Positions 53,297-62,814 are shown, counted from the first letter of the stretch. The stretch: 64,000 nt of DNA from Bradyrhizobium sp. BR 10289 (GCF_019455385.1 NZ_JACOFR010000007.1:223531-287530), one strand, 5' to 3'. Numbers and translations are program-made. Notes: generated by a model not told the origin, from the sequence alone.

Positions 53297-53835
53297 TTGG
53301 TGAAAACCTTGGCGCCGATCAGGCGCTGAGACAGAAGGACGGCAGTAGGCGTCAGCGCGTTGTAGGCCTGGGCTGCCGCAGCCTCGAGCACGGCCGGCAC
53401 CTCGGCTGCATTCGAGGCGCGCAACACCTGCACGCCCGACAGCTCGAACACGCCTTGTGTGGTCGACCCCATCGGCACCTGCCACGGATTGAACTCGCCC
53501 CACTCGCCACGCATGGTCACGAGCGTCAGGAACGGAAAGCGCAGGATCGGGATCAGCGACAGCATGTTGATGCAATTGCCGACGCCGCTCGACTGCATCA
53601 GCAGCACGCCGCGCTGGCCGCCGGCCCAGGCACCGGCGAGCAGTGCCACGCCCTCCTCTTCCGTCGTCAGCGCAATGCCGCGCATCGTGGATGAAGCCAG
53701 CACGCGCTGGATCAGCCTCGAATGGCCGGCGTCAGGCACGTAAGGCACCTGCCGGACGTCGAAGCGTTGCAGGGTCGCGAAAATATCATCCGGCCAGGTC
53801 GGGGCCGTGTCGGCAGCGTCAGCGCGTGCGTGCAT
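53293..53835 (-). CDS. ThDP-dependent decarboxylase-like protein, N-terminal (alpha) subunit
   Basis: A 180-residue N-terminal ThDP-enzyme domain. It includes RQVPYVPDAGHSRLIQ, LTTEEEGVALLAGAWAGG with the conserved glutamate that activates ThDP, and GVLLMQSSGVGNCINML. It matches the ComD-type alpha subunit and pairs with the beta subunit downstream. The ATG at 53835 is chosen; one at 53880 is also in frame. It is divergent from a P450 gene about 105 bases away. A 2-oxoacid decarboxylase role is likely, the acid unknown. Confidence 0.8.
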   Translation of the reverse strand: MHARADAADTAPTWPDDIFATLQRFDVRQVPYVPDAGHSRLIQRVLASSTMRGIALTTEEEGVALLAGAWAGGQRGVLLMQSSGVGNCINMLSLIPILRFPFLTLVTMRGEWGEFNPWQVPMGSTTQGVFELSGVQVLRASNAAEVPAVLEAAAAQAYNALTPTAVLLSQRLIGAKVFTK

Positions 53836-53940
53836 TTTCCTGTCCGGTCGGCTAGCAAGGTGCGAGAACTGTAGACGCATGCATGCGCCGAACAGAACAA
53901 CAAAAACGGCATAACGGCTTTAACCGGCGAGTATAACGGG

Positions 53941-55173
53941 ATGAACGCAGATGCGAAGGAGTTGGCGGCAAGCTTCGATCTCGAGAAGCTGACGCCCGAG
54001 TTCTACGACGACCCCTATCCGACCTATCGTGCACTGCGGGAGAACGAGCCGGTCAAGCGCCTGCCGAATGGCACCGTGTTCCTGACCCGCTATGACGACC
54101 TCGTCTCCACCTACAAGAACACGACATCATTCAGCTCGGACAAGAAGCGCGAGTTCGCGCCGAAATACGGCGACACCCCGCTCTACGACCACCACACCGC
54201 CAGCCTCGTCTTCAACGACCCGCCTGCGCACACCCGCGTGCGCCGCCTGATCATGGGCGCGCTGTCACCGCGCGCGATCGCCGGGATGGAGGGCGACCTC
54301 GTCAAGCTGGTGGACGGCCTGCTCGATGCGATTGCCGCCAAGGGCGCTTGCGAGCTGATCGAGGACTTTGCTGCGTCCATCCCGATCGAAGTCATCGGCA
54401 ACCTGCTCGACGTGCCCCACGAGGAGCGCGGGCCGCTGCGTGACTGGTCGCTGGCAATCCTCGGCGCGCTCGAACCGGTGGTCTCGCCGGAGGTCGCCGT
54501 GCGCGGCAACAAGGCGGTGACGGATTTTCTCGCCTATCTCCAGACACTGGTTGCGCGCCGACGGGAGAAGCCCGGCAATCCCGAACGCGACGTGCTGACG
54601 CGGCTGATCCAGGGAGAAGGTAACGGCGAGGAGAACGGCGAGCGGCTGACGGAGAAGGAGCTGCTGCACAATTGCATCTTCCTGCTCAATGCCGGCCACG
54701 AGACCACCACCAATCTGATCGGCAACGGTCTCGTCGCGCTCGACCGCCATCCGGATCAGAAGCGGCGGCTGATCGACAATCCCGATATGATCAAGACGGC
54801 CGTCGAGGAGATGCTGCGCTACGAGAGCTCGAACCAGCTCGGCAATCGCATGACCACCGAGAAGGTCGAGCTCGGCGGCGTCATGCTCGAGGCCGGCACG
54901 TCGGTGACGCTGTGCATCGGCGCTGCCAATCGCGACCCCGCGCAGTTTCCGGACCCCGAACGCTTCGACATCGCGCGGACGCCGAACCGGCATCTGGCTT
55001 TTGCCACCGGCGCACATCAATGCGCGGGGATGGCGCTGGCGCGGCTGGAGGGGGCGATTGCGATCTCGCGCTTCCTGGCGCGCTTCCCGAACTATGCCGT
55101 CAGCGGCGAGCCGGTACGGGGCGGACGGGTGCGGTTCCGCGGGTTCTTGAGCGTGCCCTGCGCGATCGGGTGA
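53941..55173 (+). CDS. cytochrome P450, class I bacterial type
   Basis: A 410-residue soluble P450. The I-helix carries AGHETTTNL, the ExxR-type motif is ESSNQLGNR-adjacent EMLRYESS, and the heme loop is FATGAHQCAGMALAR with the thiolate cysteine. It has no reductase domain and no ferredoxin gene beside it, so it must draw electrons from partners elsewhere. It is divergent from the two-subunit ThDP enzyme, which may share a pathway. The substrate is unknown. Confidence 0.94.
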   Translation: MNADAKELAASFDLEKLTPEFYDDPYPTYRALRENEPVKRLPNGTVFLTRYDDLVSTYKNTTSFSSDKKREFAPKYGDTPLYDHHTASLVFNDPPAHTRVRRLIMGALSPRAIAGMEGDLVKLVDGLLDAIAAKGACELIEDFAASIPIEVIGNLLDVPHEERGPLRDWSLAILGALEPVVSPEVAVRGNKAVTDFLAYLQTLVARRREKPGNPERDVLTRLIQGEGNGEENGERLTEKELLHNCIFLLNAGHETTTNLIGNGLVALDRHPDQKRRLIDNPDMIKTAVEEMLRYESSNQLGNRMTTEKVELGGVMLEAGTSVTLCIGAANRDPAQFPDPERFDIARTPNRHLAFATGAHQCAGMALARLEGAIAISRFLARFPNYAVSGEPVRGGRVRFRGFLSVPCAIG

Positions 55174-55198
55174 GGTCTCGCCAAGAAAATTTTGAAAA

Positions 55199-55216
55199 CA
55201 ACCCCATGCACAGTAG
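55199..55216 (+). repeat. 18-base 3'-flank element, copy 2
   Basis: CAACCCCATGCACAGTAG, 25 bases after the P450 stop codon, is identical to the reverse complement at 16299-16316. In both places it lies downstream of the gene and points the same way relative to it. Confidence 0.55.
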
Positions 55217-55220
55217 ACGG

Positions 55221-55292
55221 CTGCCGCCGCGACCTGCGGCAGCGGATCCGCGCAAGGCTTTGACACCGCAGGTGATCCGCTGTGTTGCGCGC
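55221..55292. other. nested dyads between convergent genes
   Basis: CTGCCGC/GCGGCAG, CAGCGGATC/GATCCGCTG and TTGCGCGCAA follow one another between the P450 and isomerase-like genes, which converge here. They could end transcription in both directions, but no U-run is visible. Confidence 0.4.
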
Positions 55293-55308
55293 AACGGACG
55301 CCGAATGC

Positions 55309-56172
55309 CTACACCACCGTCCTGTGGCGCGCGATGCAGGTCTTCAGGACCTCGTCCATTGGCTTGCTCCACCAGTCATTCGAGAAGATCTCGATCTCGG
55401 AATAGCCGGCAAAGCCCTGCGCTTCGACCGCGGCTCGGACCGATTTGATGTCGATGACCCCGTCCCCCATCATGCCGCGGTCGTTGAGGATGTCCTTGGT
55501 CGGGACCAGCCAGTCGCAGACATGGAAGGCGAGCAGGCGATCCTTGCCGGCGCGGGCGATCTGGCCCATCAGCTCTGGATCCCACCAGATGTGATAGACG
55601 TCGAGCGCGACGCCGAGCATGCCGCTGCGGTCTGGGTCGAGCCGGTCGCAGATGTCGAGCGCCTGTTTTGTCGTGTTTACGCAGGCGCGGTCGGCGGCAT
55701 AAGCCGGATGCAACGGTTCGATCGCGAGCGGCAGCTTTGCCTGCCTCGCATAGTCGAGCATCTCCGCAAGCGCTTCCTCGACCTGCCCGCGCGCGCCGAC
55801 AATGTCCTTCGACGCCGCGCTGCCCGGCCGTGAATATTGCGGCAGGCCGCCGACGACGAGCACGACGCAGGGCGCGCCCAGCGCCTTGGCTTCGTCCACG
55901 CAGCGCCTGTTATCGTCGCGCACCTCGCGCGGGCGCGCGATATCCGAGGTGAACATGCCGCCACGGCAATAGCCGGAGAGATCGAGGCCGGCCTCGCGCA
56001 CCGCACGGGCGGCACGGTCGAGACCGACCGCCGCGACCTGATCGCGCCAGGGATCGATGGCGCGAATGCCGTGCCTGGCGCAGGCGTCTATGATCTCCAG
56101 GAGATCACCCTGCTTGCGGACGGTCGCCGTGTTCAGCGACAGCCAGCGGTGGTCGGACGTGAAATCGCGCAT
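55309..56172 (-). CDS. sugar phosphate isomerase/epimerase-like TIM-barrel protein
   Basis: A 287-residue xylose-isomerase-like TIM barrel (AP endonuclease family 2): VVLVVGGLPQYS, LPLAIEPLHPAYAADRACVNT with a metal-ligand Glu, VALDVYHIWWDPEL with Asp and His, and the last ligand Glu in YSEIEIFSND. Such proteins epimerise or isomerise sugar-derived ketones or inosose. It is the last gene of the catabolic run, and its start shares one base with the stop of the DUF993 gene (TGATG). Confidence 0.85.
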   Translation of the reverse strand: MRDFTSDHRWLSLNTATVRKQGDLLEIIDACARHGIRAIDPWRDQVAAVGLDRAARAVREAGLDLSGYCRGGMFTSDIARPREVRDDNRRCVDEAKALGAPCVVLVVGGLPQYSRPGSAASKDIVGARGQVEEALAEMLDYARQAKLPLAIEPLHPAYAADRACVNTTKQALDICDRLDPDRSGMLGVALDVYHIWWDPELMGQIARAGKDRLLAFHVCDWLVPTKDILNDRGMMGDGVIDIKSVRAAVEAQGFAGYSEIEIFSNDWWSKPMDEVLKTCIARHRTVV

Positions 56173-57362
56173 CAGGATTCGATACCGTGGGTGGCGAGCA
56201 CGGACTTCATCCGCTGCGTCGCGAGTTCAGGATTGGCGAGCAGGCCGGCCTTGTCGGCGAGCCGGAACAGTTCGGCCAGATGCAGCATGGAGCGCGTGCT
56301 CTCCTGCCCCCCGACCATGGTGAAATGATCCTGGTGACCGTTGAGATACGCCATGAACACGACGCCGGTCTTGTAGAACCGCGTCGGCGCCTTGAAGATG
56401 TGGCGCGACAGCGGCACGGTCGGACCGAGCACATCGTGAAAGCCGGCCTCGTCCCCGGCAGCGAGCCGCGACAGCGCGTAAGACGCAGCCGGCGCGATCG
56501 CGTCGAAAATGCCGAGCAGCGCATGCGAAAAGCCCTGCTCGTCGCCGGCAATCAGCTCGGCATAATTGAAATCGTCGCCGGTATACATCTTGATGCGCTT
56601 GTCGAGGCGCCGGCGCATGTCGATCTCGCGCTGCTTGTCGAGCAGCGAAACCTTGACGCCATCGACCTTTGCGGCGTTGTTGTTGATGATGGCGACCGCG
56701 ATATCCATCGCCTTGTTGAGGTCGTTGGTGCCCCAATAGCCCGTCAGCGCCGGATCGAACATGTCGCCGAGCCAGTGGATGATCACGGGCTCGCGAACCT
56801 GCGACAGCACGCGGTTGTAGACTTTTGCGTAGTCGTCGGCGCTGCGGCCGAGCTTGGCCAGCGCGCGCGACGCCATCAGGATGATGCGGCCGCCGACCTT
56901 CTCGACCGCCGCGAGCTGTTCCTCGTAAGCGCGGATGACGTCATCGAGGGTCCTGGCATCCTCGACCGCGAGATGATCGGTGCCGGCACCCGAGAATACC
57001 AGCGCGTTGCGGCACTTGGCGGCACCGACCGAGCGCGTGATCAGCTCCAGCGAGGTCGGCCAGTCCAGCCCCATGCCGCGCTGCGCGGTATCCATGGCTT
57101 CGGCAACGCCAAGGCCAAGGTCCCAGACGTGCTCGCGGAAAGCGATGGTCTTGTCCCAGTCGACGGCGACCGATAGCCAGGGATCGTTGTCCGCGAAGGG
57201 ATCGGCGACGGTATGCACGGCGGAGAAGGCGATGCGGTTCAAGGGCCCTTCGAGCTTGGCGGGAAACGTGCGCGAGGCCGCGAGCCGATAGGTCTCGATC
57301 GAGCGATCGGCCTTCGGCAGCTTGAGCGACAGGGATGACATCGGCTGGACAGGCTTGTTCAT
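56172..57362 (-). CDS. DUF993 family protein, dihydrodipicolinate synthase-like
   Basis: A 396-residue protein of the DUF993 group, which belongs to the DHDPS/N-acetylneuraminate lyase superfamily of Schiff-base aldolases. The likely lysine is in VDGVKVSLLDK, and a TIM-barrel pattern (VIIHWLGDMFDP; KMYTGDDFNYAEL) is visible. No activity is known for DUF993. Neighbours suggest it cleaves or dehydrates a sugar-acid-derived intermediate. It is co-transcribed with the Gfo/Idh/MocA gene ten bases upstream. Confidence 0.87.
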   Translation of the reverse strand: MNKPVQPMSSLSLKLPKADRSIETYRLAASRTFPAKLEGPLNRIAFSAVHTVADPFADNDPWLSVAVDWDKTIAFREHVWDLGLGVAEAMDTAQRGMGLDWPTSLELITRSVGAAKCRNALVFSGAGTDHLAVEDARTLDDVIRAYEEQLAAVEKVGGRIILMASRALAKLGRSADDYAKVYNRVLSQVREPVIIHWLGDMFDPALTGYWGTNDLNKAMDIAVAIINNNAAKVDGVKVSLLDKQREIDMRRRLDKRIKMYTGDDFNYAELIAGDEQGFSHALLGIFDAIAPAASYALSRLAAGDEAGFHDVLGPTVPLSRHIFKAPTRFYKTGVVFMAYLNGHQDHFTMVGGQESTRSMLHLAELFRLADKAGLLANPELATQRMKSVLATHGIES

Positions 57363-57372
57363 TCGTCCCTCC

Positions 57373-58524
57373 TCACACCTTGATCGGGGCGACGTGGATC
57401 CAGCGGCGCTCCTTCCAGCTCTTCAGCGCGCATTCGGCGAGCTGCACGCCCTTGGCGCCTTCGAGCAGGGTGAACTTGTAGGGCGCATCCTCGTAGACGT
57501 GGCGGATAAACATCTCCCACTGTTCCTTGAAACCGTTGTCGTAGGTGACGTTGTCCGGCAGCTTCTGCCAGTCGCCGTAGAAATCATGCAGACGCTTTTC
57601 GTCGGGATTCCACACCGGCCTCGGGGTCGCCTGCCGCGCCTGGATCATGCAATCGGTGAGGCCCGCGACGGCCGAGCCGTGCGTGCCGTCGACCTGGAAG
57701 GTGACGAGGTCGTCGCGATAGACGCGCGTCACCCAGGACATGTTGATGTGGGCGATGACGCCGCCTTCGAGCTGGAACGTCGCGTAGGCGGAATCGTCCG
57801 CGGTCGCCTTGTACTTCTTGCCTTGCTCGTCAAAGCGCTCGGGGATGTCGGTGTTGCCGATGCAGACCACGCTCTGGACATTGCCGAACAGATTGTCGAG
57901 CACGTAGCGCCAGTGGCAGACCATGTCCAGAATGATGCCGCCGCCGTCCTCGCTGCGGTAGTTCCAGGACGGCCGCTGCGCCTCCTGCCAGCCGCCCTCG
58001 AACACCCAATAGCCGAACTCGCCGCGCACCGAGAGGATGCGGCCGAAGAAGCCGCTGTCGCGCAGGAAGGCGATCTTCTTCAGGCCGGGCAGGAACAGCT
58101 TGTCCTGCACCGTGCCGTGCTTGACGCCCTTGGCATTGGCGAGCTTGACGACTTCCAGCGCCTCCTCGAAATTCGTCGCGATCGGCTTCTCGCAATAGAC
58201 GTGCTTGCCGGCGTTGATCGCCTGGGTCAGCAGGCCCGGGCGCGCCTGCGTCGTCGCGGCGTCAAAAAACATCGTGTCGTTCTTGTCGGCGAGCGCCGCA
58301 TCGAGATCGGTGGTCCAGCGCGTGATGTTATAACGCTTGGCGAGCGCCTCGACCTTCTCGGCGCTGCGGCCGACCAGGATCGGATCGGGCATGACGCGAT
58401 CGCCGTTCTTGAGGCGGACGCCGCCCTGGTCGCGGATCGCGACGATCGAGCGGATCAGATGCTGATTGAGCCCCATGCGGCCGGTGACGCCGTTCATGAT
58501 GAGGCCGAGGCGTTGAGTGGTCAT
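57373..58524 (-). CDS. Gfo/Idh/MocA family oxidoreductase
   Basis: A 383-residue NAD(P)-dependent dehydrogenase with an N-terminal Rossmann motif (NGVTGRMG) and the catalytic-lysine motif EKPIA (YCEKPIATNF), then the alpha/beta C-terminal domain (EFGYWVFEGG; HINMSWVTRVYRDDL). Such enzymes oxidise sugars, inositols or related polyols. Its start overlaps the enolase-superfamily gene by four bases, which implies a joint pathway. Confidence 0.91.
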   Translation of the reverse strand: MTTQRLGLIMNGVTGRMGLNQHLIRSIVAIRDQGGVRLKNGDRVMPDPILVGRSAEKVEALAKRYNITRWTTDLDAALADKNDTMFFDAATTQARPGLLTQAINAGKHVYCEKPIATNFEEALEVVKLANAKGVKHGTVQDKLFLPGLKKIAFLRDSGFFGRILSVRGEFGYWVFEGGWQEAQRPSWNYRSEDGGGIILDMVCHWRYVLDNLFGNVQSVVCIGNTDIPERFDEQGKKYKATADDSAYATFQLEGGVIAHINMSWVTRVYRDDLVTFQVDGTHGSAVAGLTDCMIQARQATPRPVWNPDEKRLHDFYGDWQKLPDNVTYDNGFKEQWEMFIRHVYEDAPYKFTLLEGAKGVQLAECALKSWKERRWIHVAPIKV

Positions 58525-59918
58525 GACAACTGCTCCTGAAGTGATTTTGGCTGTTCGAGCGGGCGGAGCGCCGACCAGTCCGGATGGACCGACGTCGCGA
58601 AACCCACTGTGTTGAGCGATCCCGTCAGGAGATCGCCGTTGTGAATGTTGAGCCGGATGCCCTGCCCGGCATCGGCATAGAGATCGGGATGTGCGGCGGC
58701 GAAGGCCTGCACCTCAGCTGTCGGCGTTTCACCGAAGCCGTCGACATAGTGATGGCCGTTGCGTTCGGCATGGGTGACACCGATGAAGGCGCCGAGCGCG
58801 AGGTCCTGCTGCACCGCAAGGCCGGCCTGGCAGGTCAGGTCCTCGCCGGTGACGAAGAACCTCTCCCCGCCGGCGGTCCATTTGGCGGCGCGTGTTGCGT
58901 TGACGATGGACTTGTAGAGGCCCTTGCAGGACTTCGAGGAAATGCCGTGATAGCCGAGTGCCCGCGCCGCGGGAAAGGCATCGTAGGAATCGTCGGCCTC
59001 ATCGATGATGAAGCCGCGCGCCGCGAGCGGGCCGAGCGGTGTTTGCCGGGTGATGTCGCGCGGCATCGGCTGCTCGACATAAAGCAGGCGCGCCGAGATT
59101 GGGCGCAGCGCAGAGTCTCGGTCAAGCCGATCCATCAGCGCCTGTAGCGCGGCGAGATCGGCGTACTGCTCGTTGGCGTCGAGCGTCACTTTGGTGTCGC
59201 GCCCGAGCGTATCCAGCTCCTTGCCGATCCGCGCCAGCCGCGCCGCATCGGCTGCGGGATCGCCAGACAGCTTCAGCTTGAAGTAATTCGCGCCGGCGTT
59301 CTCATGCGCATCGGCAACACCGCCCTCGCCTTCGACGGTATCGTCGAGGCCGACGGTATGCCTGATCGCAACGCGCGGCAGTGGCTTGCGACCGGCGAGA
59401 AACGCCGTGATATCCGCGTCCTTCAGGTCGGATGAAAGCCGTGCATCGATGCCCGCGATATTGCCGGCCATCCCGTCGAAGAAACTGGCCTTCGATGCAC
59501 GGAGCAACGCGTCGAGGATCGCCTTGTCGATCTCCGCGGGGCCATAGGCCGCGGCGAGCGCGGGGATGTTCTTCTTCGCACAGGTCGCGATCTGCGCACC
59601 GATGCAGGACGCGTGCAAATCGAACGCGGTCAGGTAGCCGGTGCGTGCCAGATAAAGTCCGCGCGCGATCTGCAGCGAGCGGCGCAAGCCTTCGACCGTC
59701 TGCGCCGGCGACAGTTCAGGCCGCTTGTCGAACCACTTTGGCACCAGCAGCTCGGCGCTCGCGCCGACGGCGGTTCCTCTGCCCTCGACCTCAATCTCCA
59801 CCCGCACGAACAGCTGCGGAGTTGCATTGATCGTGACCGCGCCAAAGCGGAACGGCCGCGCGAACTGCACGGGACGTTCGAAGAAGGCGATGTCTCGCAG
59901 CTTCAGACGAGGGGACAT
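58521..59918 (-). CDS. enolase-superfamily protein (muconate cycloisomerase/dehydratase-like)
   Basis: A 465-residue enolase-superfamily member, somewhat longer than usual. The KxK motif (KLK, 214-216) and metal ligands Asp248 (TLDANEQ), Glu282 (YVEQPMP) and the Asp306-Glu307 pair (IIDEAD) are present, with a further lysine at 329-332 (SSKSCK) as in the MLE subgroup, not the His-Asp pair of mandelate racemase. An acid-sugar dehydratase or cycloisomerase activity is therefore possible. The ATG at 59918 is chosen over a GTG at 59957 as it gives the normal start. It heads the catabolic genes behind a repeat element. Confidence 0.8.
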   Translation of the reverse strand: MSPRLKLRDIAFFERPVQFARPFRFGAVTINATPQLFVRVEIEVEGRGTAVGASAELLVPKWFDKRPELSPAQTVEGLRRSLQIARGLYLARTGYLTAFDLHASCIGAQIATCAKKNIPALAAAYGPAEIDKAILDALLRASKASFFDGMAGNIAGIDARLSSDLKDADITAFLAGRKPLPRVAIRHTVGLDDTVEGEGGVADAHENAGANYFKLKLSGDPAADAARLARIGKELDTLGRDTKVTLDANEQYADLAALQALMDRLDRDSALRPISARLLYVEQPMPRDITRQTPLGPLAARGFIIDEADDSYDAFPAARALGYHGISSKSCKGLYKSIVNATRAAKWTAGGERFFVTGEDLTCQAGLAVQQDLALGAFIGVTHAERNGHHYVDGFGETPTAEVQAFAAAHPDLYADAGQGIRLNIHNGDLLTGSLNTVGFATSVHPDWSALRPLEQPKSLQEQLS

Positions 59919-59949
59919 GCTAATGGGTCCCAGGTGTCTTGCAGAGAGG

Positions 59950-60085
59950 ACGGTCACCTCTCCCGCTTGCGGGAGAGGTCGGCACGAAGTGCCGGGTGAG
60001 GGCTTCCTCCTCTAGGGGGCTTTCCCACTGTGGAGACACCCTCTCCCCAGCCCTCCCCCGCAGGCGGGGGAGGGAGCGCAGCGTG
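59950..60085. repeat. intergenic palindromic repeat, ACCTCTCCC type
   Basis: An 11-base stem with two-base loop (59956-59979, ACCTCTCCCGC arms), a GGCAC/GTGCC hairpin (59981-59993) and a second 11-base stem (60051-60074, CCCTCCCCCGC arms). It resembles the elements at 11936 and 13050. It lies between the ATPase gene and the enolase-superfamily gene, within the likely operon. Confidence 0.6.
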
Positions 60086-60115
60086 CGTGCGGCTCCTCCA
60101 GGGAATCCCATCGCC

Positions 60116-60961
60116 CTAATCCAATGCACCTTGCGAGAAGAAATGCTTGCGGATGCGTTGCACGAGCTCGGTGAAGACGGGATCAGCCATCACGTCGAGC
60201 GAGCGCGGGCGCGGCAGCGGCACGTCGTAGACCGCGGCGACCGCACCGGGGCGCTCGGTCATGACCAGCACGCGGTCGGCCAGGAACACGGCCTCCGGAA
60301 TCGAATGCGTGATCAGCAGCACCGTCTTCCTGGTCTCGCGCTGGATCCGCATCAGTTCGACATTCATGCGCTCGCGCGTCAGCGCATCGAGCGCGCCGAA
60401 CGGCTCGTCCATCAGCATGATCCTGGGATCGTGCACGAGTGCACGGCAGATCGAGGCGCGCTGCTGCATGCCGCCGGAGAGCTGCCACGGCAGCTTCTTC
60501 TCGAACCCTTCGAGCCCGACCAGCTTCAACAGCTGCTTGGCGCGGTCGAGATATTGCTGCCGCGGCAGCCGCTTCATGTCGATCGGCAGCATCACGTTGT
60601 TGAGGATGTTGCGCCAGGGCAGCAGCAGCGCGTTCTGGAAAACGATGCCGACATTGCCGTGCGGCGTCGTGACCTTCTCGCCTTCGACCAGGATCTCGCC
60701 CGTGGTCGGCGGCAGCAGTCCCGAAATCAGCTTGAGCAGCGTGGACTTGCCGCAGCCGGAGGGGCCAACCACGACGAAGAACTCGCCGTCATTGATGTGG
60801 AAATCGAGCGGCCGCAGCGACGGCACATCGCCGTCGCGCGTCCGGTAGGTCTTCGACACGCCCGACAGCTTGATGCCCGCCGCATCGCCGGCCCGGTCGC
60901 TCACCAGTCTCAGATGGGCGGCCGGCTGCACGGTCTCGCTGGTCACAGTCGCTGCTTTCAC
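60116..60961 (-). CDS. NitT/TauT-type ABC transporter ATPase
   Basis: A 281-residue ATPase of the nitrate/taurine/sulfonate/pyrimidine-precursor importer family. Walker A GPSGCGKST, signature LSGGMQQR and Walker B IMLMDEPFGALD are intact. It starts at a GTG whose bases overlap the binding-protein stop by four. It powers the permease encoded two genes upstream. Confidence 0.94.
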   Translation of the reverse strand: MKAATVTSETVQPAAHLRLVSDRAGDAAGIKLSGVSKTYRTRDGDVPSLRPLDFHINDGEFFVVVGPSGCGKSTLLKLISGLLPPTTGEILVEGEKVTTPHGNVGIVFQNALLLPWRNILNNVMLPIDMKRLPRQQYLDRAKQLLKLVGLEGFEKKLPWQLSGGMQQRASICRALVHDPRIMLMDEPFGALDALTRERMNVELMRIQRETRKTVLLITHSIPEAVFLADRVLVMTERPGAVAAVYDVPLPRPRSLDVMADPVFTELVQRIRKHFFSQGALD

Positions 60962-61950
60962 GAGCCACTCTTCGGCAGATAGTCGTTGGTGTAGAAGGCC
61001 TTCGGGTTCTCCTTGGCCTTGGGGTCGAGCCCGCCATATTCGACCAGCAGATTGACGGTCTCGGTCATATTCTGGTCGGTGACCTGGAACGGCCGCTTGT
61101 CCTTGGTCTCGGGCGTCCGGTAGAGAGGAATGGTCAGCTCAAAACCCTGCGTCAGCGTGTCGATCTTGCCGCCCTTGGGGTTGGCGTCGAGGATCGACTG
61201 TGCGGCGGCCTTCGGCTCCTTCTCCGCGGCTTCGACCGCCTTGGTCGTCGCCGACATGAAGCGGCGGACGATGTCGGCATTGGCCTTCACATAGTCGGAG
61301 TTGGCGATGATGCCCGACGAAACCATGTTGATGCCGTAATCGGCGAACTTGATCGGGTAGACGTCCTTGCCCGTCGCGTCCTTGATCTTCATCGACTGGT
61401 CCATGACGTAACCGAGCAGGAGATCAGCCTGGCCGTTGATGACGGCATTGAGCTTGGTCTGGCCGTCGCCGGCCACGGTCTGGAAGTCGCTCTCTTTGAG
61501 GCCGGTCTTCTTCAGGAACAGCGGCCAGATCTGGGTCATGGAATCGGCCGGCGTGATCGCGACCGTCTTGCCCTTGATGTCTTCGGGCTTTTTGATGTTC
61601 TTGTCGACGAAGCCCATGGCGGACATCGGCGAGGTCTGCAGCAGCACGCCGGTCGCAAGCACTGGCGCGCCCTTGATCGCGGCGCGCATCATGGTGGGAA
61701 TGTCGACATAGCCGAAATCCGCGGTCTTGGCGGCAACGGCCTGCGTGGTCGCAGCCGAGCCGCGGCCTTCCTGGATCTCGAGGTCGATGCCCTCGGCGGC
61801 ATAGATGCCCTTGGCCTTGCCGTAATAGAACGGCGCATGCTCGCCATAGACGTACCAGTTCAGCATCAGCACGACCTTGTCGGCCGCCTTCGCCGGCACC
61901 GCGGCAAACACCATCAGCGCAGCCGAGACAGCTCCTATCCACCGCTTCAT
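60958..61950 (-). CDS. NMT1/THI5-like ABC substrate-binding protein
   Basis: A 330-residue periplasmic binding protein with signal peptide (KRWIGAVSAALMVFAAVPAKA) and the THI5/NMT1-type start VLMLNWYVYGEHAPFYYGKAKG and an EGRGSAATTQAVAA phosphate or carboxylate-loop-like region. The GTG at 61956 has a ribosome site too close; the ATG at 61950 has GGGAG seven bases away and is preferred. Family members bind nitrate, taurine, thiamine precursors or small aromatics. Together with the enzymes downstream, an organic acid ligand is plausible. Confidence 0.92.
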   Translation of the reverse strand: MKRWIGAVSAALMVFAAVPAKAADKVVLMLNWYVYGEHAPFYYGKAKGIYAAEGIDLEIQEGRGSAATTQAVAAKTADFGYVDIPTMMRAAIKGAPVLATGVLLQTSPMSAMGFVDKNIKKPEDIKGKTVAITPADSMTQIWPLFLKKTGLKESDFQTVAGDGQTKLNAVINGQADLLLGYVMDQSMKIKDATGKDVYPIKFADYGINMVSSGIIANSDYVKANADIVRRFMSATTKAVEAAEKEPKAAAQSILDANPKGGKIDTLTQGFELTIPLYRTPETKDKRPFQVTDQNMTETVNLLVEYGGLDPKAKENPKAFYTNDYLPKSGS

Positions 61951-62004
61951 CGTCACTCTCCCTTTGACGTTATGTTTCGGCCATTGATGGCCGTTGCTTG
62001 AAGA

Positions 62005-62814
62005 TTACGAGGCGAAAATCACGTCCTCACGCTGGCTGACATGCCAGGGAATGATCAGCTTCTCGATCCGGTCGACGATCCAGAACAGGATGACGCCGAG
62101 CAGCGCGAGAATGACGAGGGCCGCGAACATCGTCGGCAGGTCGAACGTGCCGATCGAGCGCTGCATGACGTAGCCGATGCCGGAATTGGAGCCGACGAAC
62201 TCGCCGACGACGGCGCCGACCACGGCGAGCGTCACCGAGACCTTGAGGCCGGAGAAGATCGCGGGCAACGCATGCGGCAGGTTCACAGCACGGAACACCT
62301 GGAAGCGACTGCCCTGCATGGCGCGGGCGAGATCGACCATGTCGGGGTCGACGGATTTGAAGCCCTGCACGGCGGAGACCACCACCGGGAAGAAGCCGAG
62401 CAGGAACGCCGAGATCACCTTCGGAACGATGCCGAAGCCGAACCACACCACGAACAGCGGCGCGATCGCGATCTTCGGCACGGACTGCGAGAACACCAGC
62501 AGCGGATAGACGTAGCTCTCCACCGTCTTGGAGCCGGCAATCAGCATCGCGACGGGGATGCCGAACAGCGCCGACAGCAGGAAGCCGCAGACGGTCGCGT
62601 AAGTGGTCGGCCAGGACTGGCGCAGCAGTTCCGGCCATTCGGTGCGCAGCACGGCGAGGACATCCCCAGGCGACGGGATCTGGTAGGCGGGAATCCTGAA
62701 CAGGCGGATCGCGAGATCCCAGGCGACGACGATGAAGACCAGGAACAAAAACGGCCGAACCCAGGCCGCATTCAGCATCTTGGAGACCGCGTTCTGCGGC
62801 TTCGGTTCGGCCAC
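62005..62814 (-). CDS. NitT/TauT-type ABC transporter permease
   Basis: A 269-residue inner-membrane permease of the SsuC/TauC type with about six helices and the EAA-like loop RAMQGSRFQVFRAVNLPHALP. It starts at GTG with GGGAG upstream. It forms the importer with the binding protein and ATPase that follow, and is the first gene of the operon behind a palindromic repeat. Confidence 0.93.
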   Translation of the reverse strand: MAEPKPQNAVSKMLNAAWVRPFLFLVFIVVAWDLAIRLFRIPAYQIPSPGDVLAVLRTEWPELLRQSWPTTYATVCGFLLSALFGIPVAMLIAGSKTVESYVYPLLVFSQSVPKIAIAPLFVVWFGFGIVPKVISAFLLGFFPVVVSAVQGFKSVDPDMVDLARAMQGSRFQVFRAVNLPHALPAIFSGLKVSVTLAVVGAVVGEFVGSNSGIGYVMQRSIGTFDLPTMFAALVILALLGVILFWIVDRIEKLIIPWHVSQREDVIFAS

